DNA of 64,000 nucleotides from Desulfamplus sp. (GCA_015232455.1 JADFZQ010000007.1:62001-126000), one strand, 5' to 3'; shown: positions 25,099 through 34,388, counted from the stretch's first letter. Made by a program: numbers and translations. Notes: generated by a model from the letters alone, not told the origin.

Positions 25099-26841
25099 AT
25101 GCCAGAAAAAGTATTGATTATAGGTGCTGTAGCACTTGGTCCAAAGGTTGCTTGTAGGTTAAGGCGTATTAATCCTGATATTGATATAACCATGATTGAC
25201 AGAGATTCGTTAATCTCTTATGGCGGGTGCGGAATCCCTTATTATGTTGGTGGCGATGTTCAAGAGTTAGAGGGGCTTTACTCCACAATTGCCCATGTTA
25301 AGCGAGATGTCTCATTTTTTAAAAACGTTAAAGGTTTTAATGTTCTTACAAGAGTGGAAGCTGTTGAAATAAAGAGAAGAGAAAAAAAAGTTGTTGTTCG
25401 TTATTTAGATGAGGATAGGGTAGGGGAGCTTGATTATGACAAGTTAGTTATTGGAACAGGAGCAACTCCCATGCGTCCTCCTTTTCAAGGCTCTGATTTG
25501 CCAAAGGTGCATGTTGTCTCAAATCTTCACCATGCAAGTGCAATCAAAACTGCTATTTCAAATGGCGAAGTTGAACGGGCTGTGGTAATTGGTGCTGGTG
25601 CTATTGGAATTGAGATGGCAGAAGCATTAACAGACCTTTGGGGGGTTGAAACCACAATTGTTGAGATGGCAGATCAGGTTCTTCCGCAGGCACTTGGCAG
25701 AGATATGGCAAGAATTGTGGAGAAAAAACTTGAAGATAAAGATGTTAAACTTCTCTTGTCTCAAAAAGTTATTAAAATAAATGGAGATATAGAAAACGGT
25801 GCAGAGTCTGTTGAGGTTATTAATCAATTAGATTCTACACCAACTACTTTACCATGCGATATGGTTATTGTTGCTGCTGGTGTCCGTCCAAATTCTGAAC
25901 TTGCAGTAGGTGCTGGTCTTGCAATTGGCAGAAACAGAGGAATTTTAGTAAATAAATGTATGCAGACCACAGACCCAAATATTTACGCTGGCGGAGATTG
26001 TGCAGAGTTTACAAATCTTGTAAGTGGTTTAGATTGTGTTATGCCTTTGGGTTCTCTTGCAAATCGTCAGGGACGCATCATTGCAACTAACATAAATGGT
26101 GGTAATGAAAAGTTTACGGGAAGTGTCGGCTCATTTTGCATTAAAGTCTTTGATATTGGAGTTGCAAAAGCAGGATTGACTTTTAATCAGGCTCAAGCTG
26201 CTGGTTTTGATCCTGTCTATGCGGTTGTTGCTCAATCAGACAGAGCACATTTTATTCCTGATGCTGATTTTATGTTTATGAAGCTCATTGCAGATAGAAA
26301 AACAAGAACTGTGCTTGGTGTAGAGGCAGCAGGTCCTCAAGGCGATGCTGTAAAGGCAAGGGTTGATGCAGTTGCACCTCTTTTGAAGTTTGGAGTTGAT
26401 GTGAGCGAAATCTGTAATTTAGAGGTTAGCTACTCTCCGCCCTACGCCTCTGCTATGGATATTGTAAATAATGCTGGAAATGCTTTGGACAACACATTGA
26501 ATGGTAATCTTAAAGCCATTGATACCTTTGAATTTGTTGGGCTGTTAGAACAAGGTAATGTAAAGGTGCTTGATGTTAGAAGCCATATTCAGTCAGCACC
26601 GTTTGTTGAAAAATATCCTAAACAGTGGATAAATATTCCTCAAGATGAGCTAAGAGAGAGGTATGCTGAGCTTACTGCGGTGTTAAATGAGCTAAAAGAA
26701 TCCCCACTATATCTTATCTGTGGAACAGGTCCTCGCTCTTACGAAGCTCAAGTTTTTCTTAACAGCAAAGGAATAGCAAACACAAGAAATGTTCAAGGTG
26801 GTTATGGAATGATACTTGCCATTCATCAACCTTTAGTTTAG
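25099..26841 (+). CDS. CoA-disulfide/polysulfide reductase with C-terminal rhodanese domain
   Basis: 580 residues. Residues 1-440 are an FAD/NAD(P)-dependent pyridine nucleotide-disulfide oxidoreductase of the CoADR/NADH-oxidase type: FAD site VLIIGAVALGPKVACRL (the usual GxGxxG is altered to G-A-V-A-L-G), the single redox Cys in SYGGCGIPYYVGG (about 44), NAD site VVIGAGAIGIEMAEAL, and NIYAGGDCAE. Residues about 470-580 are a rhodanese domain with active-site loop CGTGPRSYEA. This matches CoADR-RHD or Npsr enzymes, which reduce CoA disulfide, CoA-persulfide or polysulfide with NAD(P)H. The DsrE-like gene upstream strengthens a sulfur role. Start after GTGAGGTGAGGT. Confidence 0.92.
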   Translation: MPEKVLIIGAVALGPKVACRLRRINPDIDITMIDRDSLISYGGCGIPYYVGGDVQELEGLYSTIAHVKRDVSFFKNVKGFNVLTRVEAVEIKRREKKVVVRYLDEDRVGELDYDKLVIGTGATPMRPPFQGSDLPKVHVVSNLHHASAIKTAISNGEVERAVVIGAGAIGIEMAEALTDLWGVETTIVEMADQVLPQALGRDMARIVEKKLEDKDVKLLLSQKVIKINGDIENGAESVEVINQLDSTPTTLPCDMVIVAAGVRPNSELAVGAGLAIGRNRGILVNKCMQTTDPNIYAGGDCAEFTNLVSGLDCVMPLGSLANRQGRIIATNINGGNEKFTGSVGSFCIKVFDIGVAKAGLTFNQAQAAGFDPVYAVVAQSDRAHFIPDADFMFMKLIADRKTRTVLGVEAAGPQGDAVKARVDAVAPLLKFGVDVSEICNLEVSYSPPYASAMDIVNNAGNALDNTLNGNLKAIDTFEFVGLLEQGNVKVLDVRSHIQSAPFVEKYPKQWINIPQDELRERYAELTAVLNELKESPLYLICGTGPRSYEAQVFLNSKGIANTRNVQGGYGMILAIHQPLV

Positions 26842-26923
26842 ATAGAATATAAAAATAGCAGTTTTGCGTTTGGTCATTTTAAAATCAATTTATTTAAAAA
26901 ATGTAGGATAAAATGTAGAAATT

Positions 26924-26951
26924 GTAGGGTTTAACCATGGTTAAACCCTAC
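26924..26951. repeat. 28-bp perfect palindrome
   Basis: GTAGGGTTTAACCA and its exact reverse complement TGGTTAAACCCTAC abut with no spacer, between the CoADR gene and the nitroreductase gene. There is no long T-run. It may be a dispersed repeat or a bidirectional RNA hairpin. Confidence 0.8.
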
Positions 26952-27022
26952 TACATATTATGACCTTTCTGGTTATAAATTACATACTTTTAACAAGATT
27001 AAACAATAAAGGCTAAAAAAAC

Positions 27023-27550
27023 ATGTTTTTTTCATTAATAGAAAAACGCAGAAGTATAAGAAAGTTTAAATCTCTGCCAATAGAAAAGGAAAAGATTGAC
27101 ACAATTATTGAGGCTGCCTTAAGATCGCCGTCTTCAAGAGGCTTTAATCCTTGGCGTTTTATTGTAGTTGATCGCCCCGAACTTCTTGACAGCCTATCTA
27201 AGGCAAAACCGCATGGTGCAACGTTTTTAAAAGATGCTCCTCTTGGAATTGTGGTTTGTGGTGATGAGAGTAAAACTGATGTCTGGGTTGAAGATACCTC
27301 AATTGCGACTATTTTTATTCAACTTGCGGCTCATTCGCTTGGTCTTGGAAGCTGCTGGATACAGATTAGAAATAGAGAGCATAATCACAATAAGTCAGCA
27401 GAGCTATATATAAGAGAAATTCTTAATATCCCAGAGAACTTTAGAGTTGAATCCATGATTGCTATAGGCTATCCTGACGAAAATAAAAATCCACACCCCA
27501 AAGAGTCGCTTGAAATGGAAAAAGTGTTTTGGAATGGCTTTGAAAAATAA
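27023..27550 (+). CDS. Nitroreductase-family FMN oxidoreductase
   Basis: 175 residues with the NfsA/FRP-like fold: FFSLIEKRRSIRKFKSLPIEKEKIDTIIEAALRSPSSRGFNPWRFIVVD at the start (the RRSxRxF and SPSSRG FMN-binding elements), then EDTSIATIFIQLAAHSLGLGSCWIQIR and a MIAIGYPDE end. Substrates of the family include nitro compounds, flavins and dehydrogenation intermediates; none can be assigned. There is no visible operon partner. Confidence 0.92.
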   Translation: MFFSLIEKRRSIRKFKSLPIEKEKIDTIIEAALRSPSSRGFNPWRFIVVDRPELLDSLSKAKPHGATFLKDAPLGIVVCGDESKTDVWVEDTSIATIFIQLAAHSLGLGSCWIQIRNREHNHNKSAELYIREILNIPENFRVESMIAIGYPDENKNPHPKESLEMEKVFWNGFEK

Positions 27551-27623
27551 TTTAAATTTTGATAAAAATAGTTATTTCAAATATTTTCAATACTCATAAA
27601 ATTCAAATATAAGGGAAATTAAA

Positions 27624-28490
27624 CTGGAACTTCAGAAAAGAATTATAACGCTGATTCAGCGAAACGATACAGAGCTTCCGAGTCTGCCTGTTGTGGTCAA
27701 TAAAATTTTAGATGTTGCTTCAGATGATAGCACTACAATTGACGAGCTTGCAGAGATTATCAGCTATGATCAGGGAATGACCAATAAACTCTTGCGTCTC
27801 TCAAACTCTGTTTATTATGGACAAAGAAGCGAGGTTGACAGCGTAAGAAGAGCTATTGCCGTAATAGGATTTGATGAGATTATAGGTATTGCCCTTGGTA
27901 TGAATGTTCTATCGGCTCTTACTGATAAAGAGTCTGGATTAAGCCTTGATATGAAAGCTCTTTGGATTCACTGTATCGGCTGTGCAACTGCTGCAAAAGA
28001 GATTGCTGCAAGAATCCACCCTGAAATTGCGGGAAAAATATTTATTCCGGGACTTTTGCACGATATGGGAAAGGTTATTCTCTCAGTCTATTTTAAAGAT
28101 GAATACCGTAAAGTTCGTTCTCTTGCAATGGAGCAGCAACAGCCTCTCTTCCGTGTTGAGAGAACAGTTTTTGATCTTGATCATGCGGTTCTGTCTGGTC
28201 TTTTAATGAAGCGGTGGCAATTTCCAGATCATATACTCTATCCAAGTCGATACCATCACAACCCTTCTGCCTGCCCATCTGCGTATCGGGAATATGCGTT
28301 AATAATTAACCTTGCAAACTATCTTTGCCACAAGGCAAATATTGGGCATAGCGGTAATCCAATGTCAGTTGCTGTAAAAAACTCTACACGTAAAGCAGGT
28401 ATTAACGAGATTGCTTTAAAACTTATACTCGATCAACTACGTCTCAAGCAGGAACAGATAAAAACTTTCTTTAACATTACAACAGATTAG
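27624..28490 (+). CDS. HDOD-domain signalling protein (probable CTG start)
   Basis: HDOD proteins are non-enzymatic or weakly enzymatic HD-like scaffolds in bacterial signalling. The domain (about residues 10-210) has ELPSLPVVVNKIL, SYDQGMTNKLLRLSNSVYYG, RAIAVIGF, and GLLHDMGKV. The only strong start inside the frame, GTG 27693, would remove the first 23 residues including the ELPSLP motif. Upstream, AAGGGA (27611-27616) is followed after 7 nt by CTG at 27624, giving a normal N-terminus (ELQKRIITLIQRND). CTG is therefore the probable start, giving 288 residues. No ATG, GTG or TTG lies in that stretch. A second HDOD gene follows. Confidence 0.85.
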   Translation: MELQKRIITLIQRNDTELPSLPVVVNKILDVASDDSTTIDELAEIISYDQGMTNKLLRLSNSVYYGQRSEVDSVRRAIAVIGFDEIIGIALGMNVLSALTDKESGLSLDMKALWIHCIGCATAAKEIAARIHPEIAGKIFIPGLLHDMGKVILSVYFKDEYRKVRSLAMEQQQPLFRVERTVFDLDHAVLSGLLMKRWQFPDHILYPSRYHHNPSACPSAYREYALIINLANYLCHKANIGHSGNPMSVAVKNSTRKAGINEIALKLILDQLRLKQEQIKTFFNITTD

Positions 28491-28570
28491 CCACAGTTAT
28501 ACTCTTTTAATCCTCCATATTAAGAACCCCGATATTATATAAAAAGTTATTTAGTATTTAAGGAAAAAAG

Positions 28571-29497
28571 ATGCCCTACAACAAAATAATGGCAAATATC
28601 ATAGCTCAGGATATTCTTGACTCAGGAATCAAAATTCCCTCCTTGCCAGCTTCTGCTAAATCTCTTATGGATATGATACAGATGCCTGTAGATAAAATTG
28701 AAGTTAACTTGCTTGAAAAACTTATTAAAAACGATCCAGTCCTTTTTGTCCAAATTCTTAAACTTGCCAATTCGTCTTATTATAGCAGAGGTGTTAAAAC
28801 AACATCATTACGCAGTGCAATAATGCGAATTGGACTTACTGACACTTTACACTCTCTTTATATGTATGTATTTAAAAATACGCTTCCTTCATTTCCTCAG
28901 TTAAATGGATTTTCCGATAAAGAGTATTGGGAAGAGGCTTGGGCTTGTGCAGTTGCAAACAGGAGGCTCGGAGACCCAAATCTTCTTGTAAAGTCACTTC
29001 CAGGCGAACTCTACATTGCTGGTCTTCTACAAGGAATTGGCAAATTAATTCTTGCCGTTTATAACCCAAGTAGTTTTGAGCAGTGCATAAATATTATCAA
29101 AACTACAGGGCAATCTTTAAGTGAGGCTGAATTGGAAATATTTGGAACAACAAACTCTCTTGTGGCTTACAAGATTTTAGAATCATGGAATCTTCCAACC
29201 AATATATGTGCTGCTGTTGGATATTGGCAAACACCTGAATCTGTTGAGTCACAATATTTAGAAATTGTTTCACTTACTCAGCTTGCCTGTTCTATTGTAA
29301 GAATATCAGGGCTTGTTAGCACCTTTGAATGGACGGAGAGAGCATCTTCAGACCCTTTTCTTACAGACCTTTCAAATATATATATATTGAGAACAGCTAC
29401 ACACCCTCTTGTAACTACAGGAAAGCATTATAAAATTGTTCAAGAAATTGTCTCTATTTTGGAGAAGAATTTAGGTGTTACTGATACTGAGGATTAA
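28571..29497 (+). CDS. HDOD-domain signalling protein (second copy)
   Basis: 308 residues, related to but clearly divergent from the previous gene: IPSLPASAKSLMDMI, KNDPVLFVQILKLANSSYYSRG, LRSAIMRIGL, and GLLQGIGKLIL, in which the HD pair of the GLLHDIGK motif is Q-G, so metal binding is lost. Paired HDOD genes are common in Desulfobacterota and may form hetero-oligomeric switches; that is inference. The start follows AAGGAAAAAAG. It ends against the convergent epimerase gene with an overlap of 4 bp. Confidence 0.85.
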   Translation: MPYNKIMANIIAQDILDSGIKIPSLPASAKSLMDMIQMPVDKIEVNLLEKLIKNDPVLFVQILKLANSSYYSRGVKTTSLRSAIMRIGLTDTLHSLYMYVFKNTLPSFPQLNGFSDKEYWEEAWACAVANRRLGDPNLLVKSLPGELYIAGLLQGIGKLILAVYNPSSFEQCINIIKTTGQSLSEAELEIFGTTNSLVAYKILESWNLPTNICAAVGYWQTPESVESQYLEIVSLTQLACSIVRISGLVSTFEWTERASSDPFLTDLSNIYILRTATHPLVTTGKHYKIVQEIVSILEKNLGVTDTED

Positions 29498-30615
29498 CTT
29501 TTTGATAATAACCACTCTTTAAGCCTTATAAGCCCCTCTTGTGTTGATACAATAGGGTAATATCCTAAATCTTTTTTTGCCCTTGAAATATCAAACCAGT
29601 GAGAAGTTGCAAGCTCTTTTGCCATGAATCTCGTCATAGGAGGTTCTTTTTTTATATTAAACAATTTGAATATTGTCTCCGTGATACTTCCCAATCTTTC
29701 CGCTGTTTTTAGAGATATTGAACCTCTAACTGGTGGTAAACCAGCAGCATCAAGCATATCATCTACCATTTTCCAAAGTAATACAGGCTCATCTTGACTT
29801 ATAAAATAGATATTGCCTGAAATAGATGTATCTATTTTCAATTTACCAGAGATTTTTAATTTCTCTTCATTTTTTAATCTGTCATAGATTTTGAAATCAT
29901 TACTGATTTTAAAAATATCATTTGGTATTGGGCTATGTTGATTAATCTCTTCTTTTAATTTATCTCCAGCAAGAATATGGGCATGGGCGGCATTATCAAT
30001 ATAAATAGTGTCAACTCTGTTTTTTCCAGCTCCTACTCTTTTTAGCCTTTTTGCTCTGGCAATAATTCCCGGCAAAAGGTGGTTATCACCTGGTCCCCAG
30101 ATAAGATGAGGTCTGAGGATAACAGTCTTTAATCCCCTTGAAGTTGTTGATGTGGCATTGATTATAATTTGTTCTGCCATTGCTTTGGTTTCAGGATAGG
30201 GTGCATGATAGAAAGCAGGGTAGGGGACAGACTCATTAACTCCCTCCATGTCATTGCCGTTAAATATAACACTTGGAGAACTTGTATGAACAATGCGGTT
30301 TATCCCATTTTTAAGAGCTGCTTTAACAACATTTTCAGTGCCAATTACATTTGCTTCAAAATAATCCTTCCATTTTCCAGAAACACCAGCTTTAGCAGCA
30401 ACATGAAAAACCATATCTATTCCAATGAAGGCTTTTTCAATAGAATTATAATCTGATATATCTCCTTGAAACTGCTTTACTCCCATTTTGTCTAATTCTG
30501 GATAGAAATTTCTAGAAAAACTTGAAACAACATCGCCTCGATCAACAAGCATCTTAACTATAGCTTTACCAAGAAATCCACCACCGCCAGTAACAAGGAT
30601 TTTATCTTTTTTCAT
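29494..30615 (-). CDS. NAD-dependent epimerase/3-beta-HSD family reductase (OleD-like)
   Basis: About 373 residues from the ATG at 30615. It is an extended short-chain dehydrogenase: ILVTGGGGFLGKAIV (NAD-binding), the H-V-A-A-K-A-G-V motif, and the Y-P-x-x-K catalytic pair in HAPYPETKAMAEQ. ILRPHLIWGPGDNHLLPGI is typical of the OleD/3-beta-hydroxysteroid dehydrogenase branch, which includes 2-alkyl-3-oxoalkanoate reductases of olefinic hydrocarbon synthesis. No oleABC lies here, so the substrate is unknown. A charged Lys/Asp/Ile-rich insert (about 225-260) looks like tandem-repeat expansion. A TTG at 30624 lies closer to AGGAG and is an alternative start. Confidence 0.82.
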   Translation of the reverse strand: MKKDKILVTGGGGFLGKAIVKMLVDRGDVVSSFSRNFYPELDKMGVKQFQGDISDYNSIEKAFIGIDMVFHVAAKAGVSGKWKDYFEANVIGTENVVKAALKNGINRIVHTSSPSVIFNGNDMEGVNESVPYPAFYHAPYPETKAMAEQIIINATSTTSRGLKTVILRPHLIWGPGDNHLLPGIIARAKRLKRVGAGKNRVDTIYIDNAAHAHILAGDKLKEEINQHSPIPNDIFKISNDFKIYDRLKNEEKLKISGKLKIDTSISGNIYFISQDEPVLLWKMVDDMLDAAGLPPVRGSISLKTAERLGSITETIFKLFNIKKEPPMTRFMAKELATSHWFDISRAKKDLGYYPIVSTQEGLIRLKEWLLSKS

Positions 30616-30697
30616 AATAAACAAAAAAACTCCTAACATAACAAAAGTATCTACTAATATTAAAAAGTGAAATAATTTTTTAAAACTATTCAAAAAG

Positions 30698-32281
30698 CTA
30701 ACAGACCATAACCTTGTTTTTACCACTTCTTTTAGCAGCATACAATGCAGAATCTGCACGTGAGATTAAAGTATCAATGTTATCCATAATTTTATAAGTT
30801 GTAATTCCAAGGCTTAAAGTAACACTACCTACAGTATCAAAAATATAAGATTCAATTTTTATACGTATATCTTTAGCAATGTAAGCTGCATCATCAATAT
30901 CAGTTTCTAAACAGATCACAATAAATTCTTCTCCACCCCATCTTCCAACTAAATCAGTTTTACGAGTCCTGCTGGCTATTATTTTAGCAACATCAACCAA
31001 GATTTTATCACCTGTCAAATGACCATAAGTATCATTAATACATTTAAAATTATCTATATCAGCAAGAATAATAGAGAATTTATTCTTGTATTTTTGAGAT
31101 TTTAGAATCTCCTTTGTCAAAACCTCATCTATCTTCACACGATTAAAGAGTCCAGTTAGTTTATCAGTTATTGCCAACTTGCTTATCTCAGCACGGCTAT
31201 CAAGTAATTTTGAGAGAACACCATTAAAAGCTGCTGTTAGGTGTCCAACCTCATCATTTCTAATTAAAGGGAGTGGTTCAAAAGGAATTTTTCCTTGACT
31301 CATTTTTTCGGCATGTTTTGCAGCCTTTCTAAGTGGGATTAGTTGGTATCGAAGTCCGATAACCATTAAAAGACAAAAGAGAGGAATTAGTATAGCCATA
31401 CTTTTTATAATGAAAAGACGCAAGTAACGTATTGGTGCAAATACTTCTTCAGTTGGCATACGTGCTACAAGAAACCAACCAGTGCTGGGAATGGAAGCAA
31501 TAGCTGCTAACTCTTCAACTCCACCTGCATTTACATCAATACCTACGCCACGAAAACCCTCCACTGCTCTATCATGCTGCTGATGGATTCCTTTATCTGG
31601 AGTTGGTTGAAGTGTCATATCCAAATCTGAAGCACTAATTACTAATTTATCGTGCGGTGAAACAAGAACAAGACCTCCTTTATTGCCAACACGAGTTATA
31701 TATAAATCTTTCATAAAATTTGAGGAACGAAGAGATGAGATTCCAACTATAATCGCATACACTTTTTCATTGCTATCAAACAAAGGTGCTGCCATAGGCA
31801 AAACAGGCATTTTTGAGACACGCCCTAAAACTGGACGCCCCATAGCATATTCGCCTTTGATAGCTTTTTGGAAATAATCACGATCTTTAAAAGAGATACC
31901 AATGTGAGATGGTAATTGAGGATAATCTGCCAATATCACACCAGAGAGATCAATTACAGCCAATCCTTTAGAGAATAAAGGATTTATCTCATGCCGTTCA
32001 CCTAACCATTGCCGTAACTCTTTCTCATTATGCAGTAAAGATTGTGGGAATTGCTTTGCTATATTTTTGAGTAATTCACGTCTTTCTAAAATATCGCGAT
32101 CAATATTATTAGCAACATAATTTGCTATTGTTAATAGTTGAGCAGAAGTTAATTTGGTGATGTCTCTACGCAGGTAAGAGGATAGTAGAAAAATTTGAGT
32201 AAAAGAGCTAAGGAGGATAATTGATAGACTCAATAAAATTAGCCGTATTGTAATACTATTTAGCTTAATTCTAAATTTCAT
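30698..32281 (-). CDS. Membrane diguanylate cyclase (dCACHE-HAMP-GGDEF)
   Basis: About 527 residues, predicted to make cyclic di-GMP. An N-terminal transmembrane helix (about 12-35), an extracytoplasmic sensor resembling a dCache domain (to about 290), a second helix (SMAILIPLFCLLMVIGL), HAMP (LIPLRKAAKHAEKMSQG), then a GGDEF domain with DKLTGLFNR, DIDNFKCINDTYGH and GGEEF near 449-453. RKTD five residues before GGEEF forms an inhibitory I-site, so product inhibition is likely. The gene begins about 30 bp after livM on the same strand, suggesting co-transcription with the transporter genes. TTG 32293 is an alternative start. Confidence 0.93.
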   Translation of the reverse strand: MKFRIKLNSITIRLILLSLSIILLSSFTQIFLLSSYLRRDITKLTSAQLLTIANYVANNIDRDILERRELLKNIAKQFPQSLLHNEKELRQWLGERHEINPLFSKGLAVIDLSGVILADYPQLPSHIGISFKDRDYFQKAIKGEYAMGRPVLGRVSKMPVLPMAAPLFDSNEKVYAIIVGISSLRSSNFMKDLYITRVGNKGGLVLVSPHDKLVISASDLDMTLQPTPDKGIHQQHDRAVEGFRGVGIDVNAGGVEELAAIASIPSTGWFLVARMPTEEVFAPIRYLRLFIIKSMAILIPLFCLLMVIGLRYQLIPLRKAAKHAEKMSQGKIPFEPLPLIRNDEVGHLTAAFNGVLSKLLDSRAEISKLAITDKLTGLFNRVKIDEVLTKEILKSQKYKNKFSIILADIDNFKCINDTYGHLTGDKILVDVAKIIASRTRKTDLVGRWGGEEFIVICLETDIDDAAYIAKDIRIKIESYIFDTVGSVTLSLGITTYKIMDNIDTLISRADSALYAAKRSGKNKVMVC

Positions 32282-32312
32282 CAAATGGATCAAACCCTTT
32301 CTTAGGCTTCAA

Positions 32313-33305
32313 CTAATTGGCTCTTTTATTATTGACTTTGATCCTATTTGAGTTTTTGCGTGAATGTTCATAAATATCAATCAATCCTCTTGTCAAACCT
32401 TGAGGCATAAAGATCATCACTACCATCAGAATAAGCCCAAAAATTATCATCTCATACTCCTCAAAGCTGTGTAACACTTCAGGTAATAATGTAAGAAGAG
32501 AAGAACCCAAAATTGCACCCCAAACGCTTGCCATACCGCCGATAACCACCATTGTAACCATTTTGACAGAGACCATAAAACCAAAAGAGTCAGGGCTTAT
32601 AAACATAACAAAATGGGCATATAAAAATCCAGCAATTGAGCCAAGTGCTGCACTAAACATAAAAATCTGAAGTTTCAAAAAATGGGTATTAACTCCAACT
32701 GCCATTGAGGCATTTTCGCCATCATGGATAGAGCGAAGGGCACGACCCATTCGTGAATTTAATATTCTTCGGCATAAAACAATCGCAACAAAGACAACTG
32801 CCCAAACTAAGAAAAAGTAGCTTCTGCCAGCTTCAAACACAATTGAACCCAACTCAAGCATTGGTATTCCAACAAACCCTGATGATCCTCCAGTTACAGA
32901 ACTCCATTCACGAAAGGTAATGTTTACAATCATGCCAAATCCAAGAGTTCCCATACCAAGATAGTATCCAGATAGTTTTAAGGTAGGAAGCCCAACAATA
33001 AATGCAACAAAGATCGCTCCACCAACAGCACAAACTAAGGCTATCCAGGGAGATAGCCCAAACGTTGTAGAGAGAATTGCAGTTGAGTATGCACCAATTC
33101 CGTAAAATGCAGCGTGTCCAAGGGAGACCTGTCCAGCATAGCCCATGAGCATATTAAGCCCTAAAGCAAGCAGTGTGTTTATTCCAATAAATGTCATAAT
33201 CTGGAGATAGTAGGTATTTTCTATCAAAAGACCACAGAGAATGACCGTAATAATAAAGAGAGTATGTTCAATAAATATTCGTTTTTGTTCAGCCACGATA
33301 ATCAC
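32313..33305 (-). CDS. livM: Branched-chain amino acid-type ABC transporter permease LivM
   Basis: 330 residues, about eight to nine transmembrane helices. It has the LivM signature MTFIGINTLLALGLNMLMGYAGQVSLGHAAFYGIGAY and the C-terminal coupling region RSIHDGENASMAVGVNTHFLK...FMFSAALGSIAGFLYAHF. A charged tail follows. It pairs with the livH gene 47 bp upstream. The ATPases LivG and LivF, normally next, are absent; a diguanylate cyclase follows instead. Substrate could be leucine-type amino acids or other HAAT substrates such as amides or aromatic acids. Confidence 0.93.
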   Translation of the reverse strand: MIIVAEQKRIFIEHTLFIITVILCGLLIENTYYLQIMTFIGINTLLALGLNMLMGYAGQVSLGHAAFYGIGAYSTAILSTTFGLSPWIALVCAVGGAIFVAFIVGLPTLKLSGYYLGMGTLGFGMIVNITFREWSSVTGGSSGFVGIPMLELGSIVFEAGRSYFFLVWAVVFVAIVLCRRILNSRMGRALRSIHDGENASMAVGVNTHFLKLQIFMFSAALGSIAGFLYAHFVMFISPDSFGFMVSVKMVTMVVIGGMASVWGAILGSSLLTLLPEVLHSFEEYEMIIFGLILMVVMIFMPQGLTRGLIDIYEHSRKNSNRIKVNNKRAN

Positions 33306-33352
33306 AATTTAAGATTAAAAATAGTTCTATTATTATAATAAAGAGACAAAAA

Positions 33353-34228
33353 TCAGAACCGTTTGGAGATTTTTGCAGAAAAAAGACCACCCGGACAAAT
33401 ATACAAAATTAAAAGAAGTAGAATAAAGGCAATAGCATCTTTAAGCCCTGAAGAGATAAGACCAGCTCCAAGAGATTCCAGCACACCAAGCAAGATTCCA
33501 CCAGCAAATGCCCCCCAAAGACTACCAAGCCCACCTATCATTGCAGCACAAAAACCTTTAAGTCCAAGCATTGTTCCCATGTCGTAACTGCTCATGGTAA
33601 TTGGGGCAATAAATATTCCAGCAGCAGCACCAGTTCCAGTGCTGATAATAAAGGCAAGGACTCCCATAGTTTCTGATGGAATCCCAGAAAGCCATGCAGC
33701 TTTTTTATTCACAGCACAGGCAACCATTGCCTTACCAGTTAGAGTCTGCTTGAAAAAGAGATGGATAGCACCAGCAAGAATAAATGCAGCAACAACAATA
33801 AAAAGGCTTTGAGGAACTAAAGCTGCTCCTGCAATCTCAATTGAGTCGTGAGAAGAGAATGGAGGAACGCTGAATGGGTCTTTTCCCCAAATTATCATGG
33901 CAACACCACGCAACAAAATTGATGCTCCAACAGTAATAATGACAAGTGTTATTGGTTGATGTTTTTTTGCAGTTCTTATGGCAAGCCGTTCAAAGAGCAT
34001 TCCCATAAAGGCAACGGCTGCCACAGTCAAGACAAATGCTAAAGGAAGAGGTAATGCTAAATGCACCCATATAGTAACAATTCCCATAGCTCCTAACATT
34101 ACAAATTCGCCATGAGAGAAGTTAATAAGTTCGGTTGAGCTATAAAGCATTGAAAGCCCTACAGCAATAACAGCGTAGATAGAGCCTGTTGTGATGCCAG
34201 AAAAAAGATATTGAATTATCTCTTGCAT
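33353..34228 (-). CDS. livH: Branched-chain amino acid-type ABC transporter permease LivH
   Basis: 291 residues with about eight transmembrane helices: LFSGITTGSIYAVIAVGLSMLYSSTELINFSHGEFVMLGA at the start, the LLRG motif, and the C-terminal GLKGFCAAMIGGLGSLWGAFAGGILLGVLES, all LivH-typical. It forms the membrane channel with LivM. It lies between livK and livM. The 160-bp gap before it holds the third 33-bp palindrome, which could reduce read-through from the abundant binding-protein mRNA. Confidence 0.93.
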   Translation of the reverse strand: MQEIIQYLFSGITTGSIYAVIAVGLSMLYSSTELINFSHGEFVMLGAMGIVTIWVHLALPLPLAFVLTVAAVAFMGMLFERLAIRTAKKHQPITLVIITVGASILLRGVAMIIWGKDPFSVPPFSSHDSIEIAGAALVPQSLFIVVAAFILAGAIHLFFKQTLTGKAMVACAVNKKAAWLSGIPSETMGVLAFIISTGTGAAAGIFIAPITMSSYDMGTMLGLKGFCAAMIGGLGSLWGAFAGGILLGVLESLGAGLISSGLKDAIAFILLLLILYICPGGLFSAKISKRF

Positions 34229-34309
34229 TAATTATACCTTAACATAATCTACAATTTAGGAGTTGTAATATTAAAAATTTGACAAAATAATTATTACAAA
34301 TAAATAGAA

Positions 34310-34342
34310 AGATTTGACAACTTTTGAAAAGTTGTCAAATCT
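34310..34342. repeat. 33-bp perfect palindrome, copy 3 of 3 (livK-livH gap)
   Basis: Arms AGATTTGACAACTTTT and AAAAGTTGTCAAATCT, central G; identical to copy 1 read on the other strand. It lies within the likely livK-livH-livM transcript, in the place where binding-protein operons often carry an mRNA-stabilising hairpin. Confidence 0.88.
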
Positions 34343-34388
34343 TAAATTTTATAAATAGTTAATATTATAAAAAAACTAAAAATTTAGA

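Noticed and set aside
28970-29070. Active metal site in the second HDOD protein
   Set aside because: The HD pair is Q-G (GLLQGIGK), so phosphohydrolase activity was not assigned.
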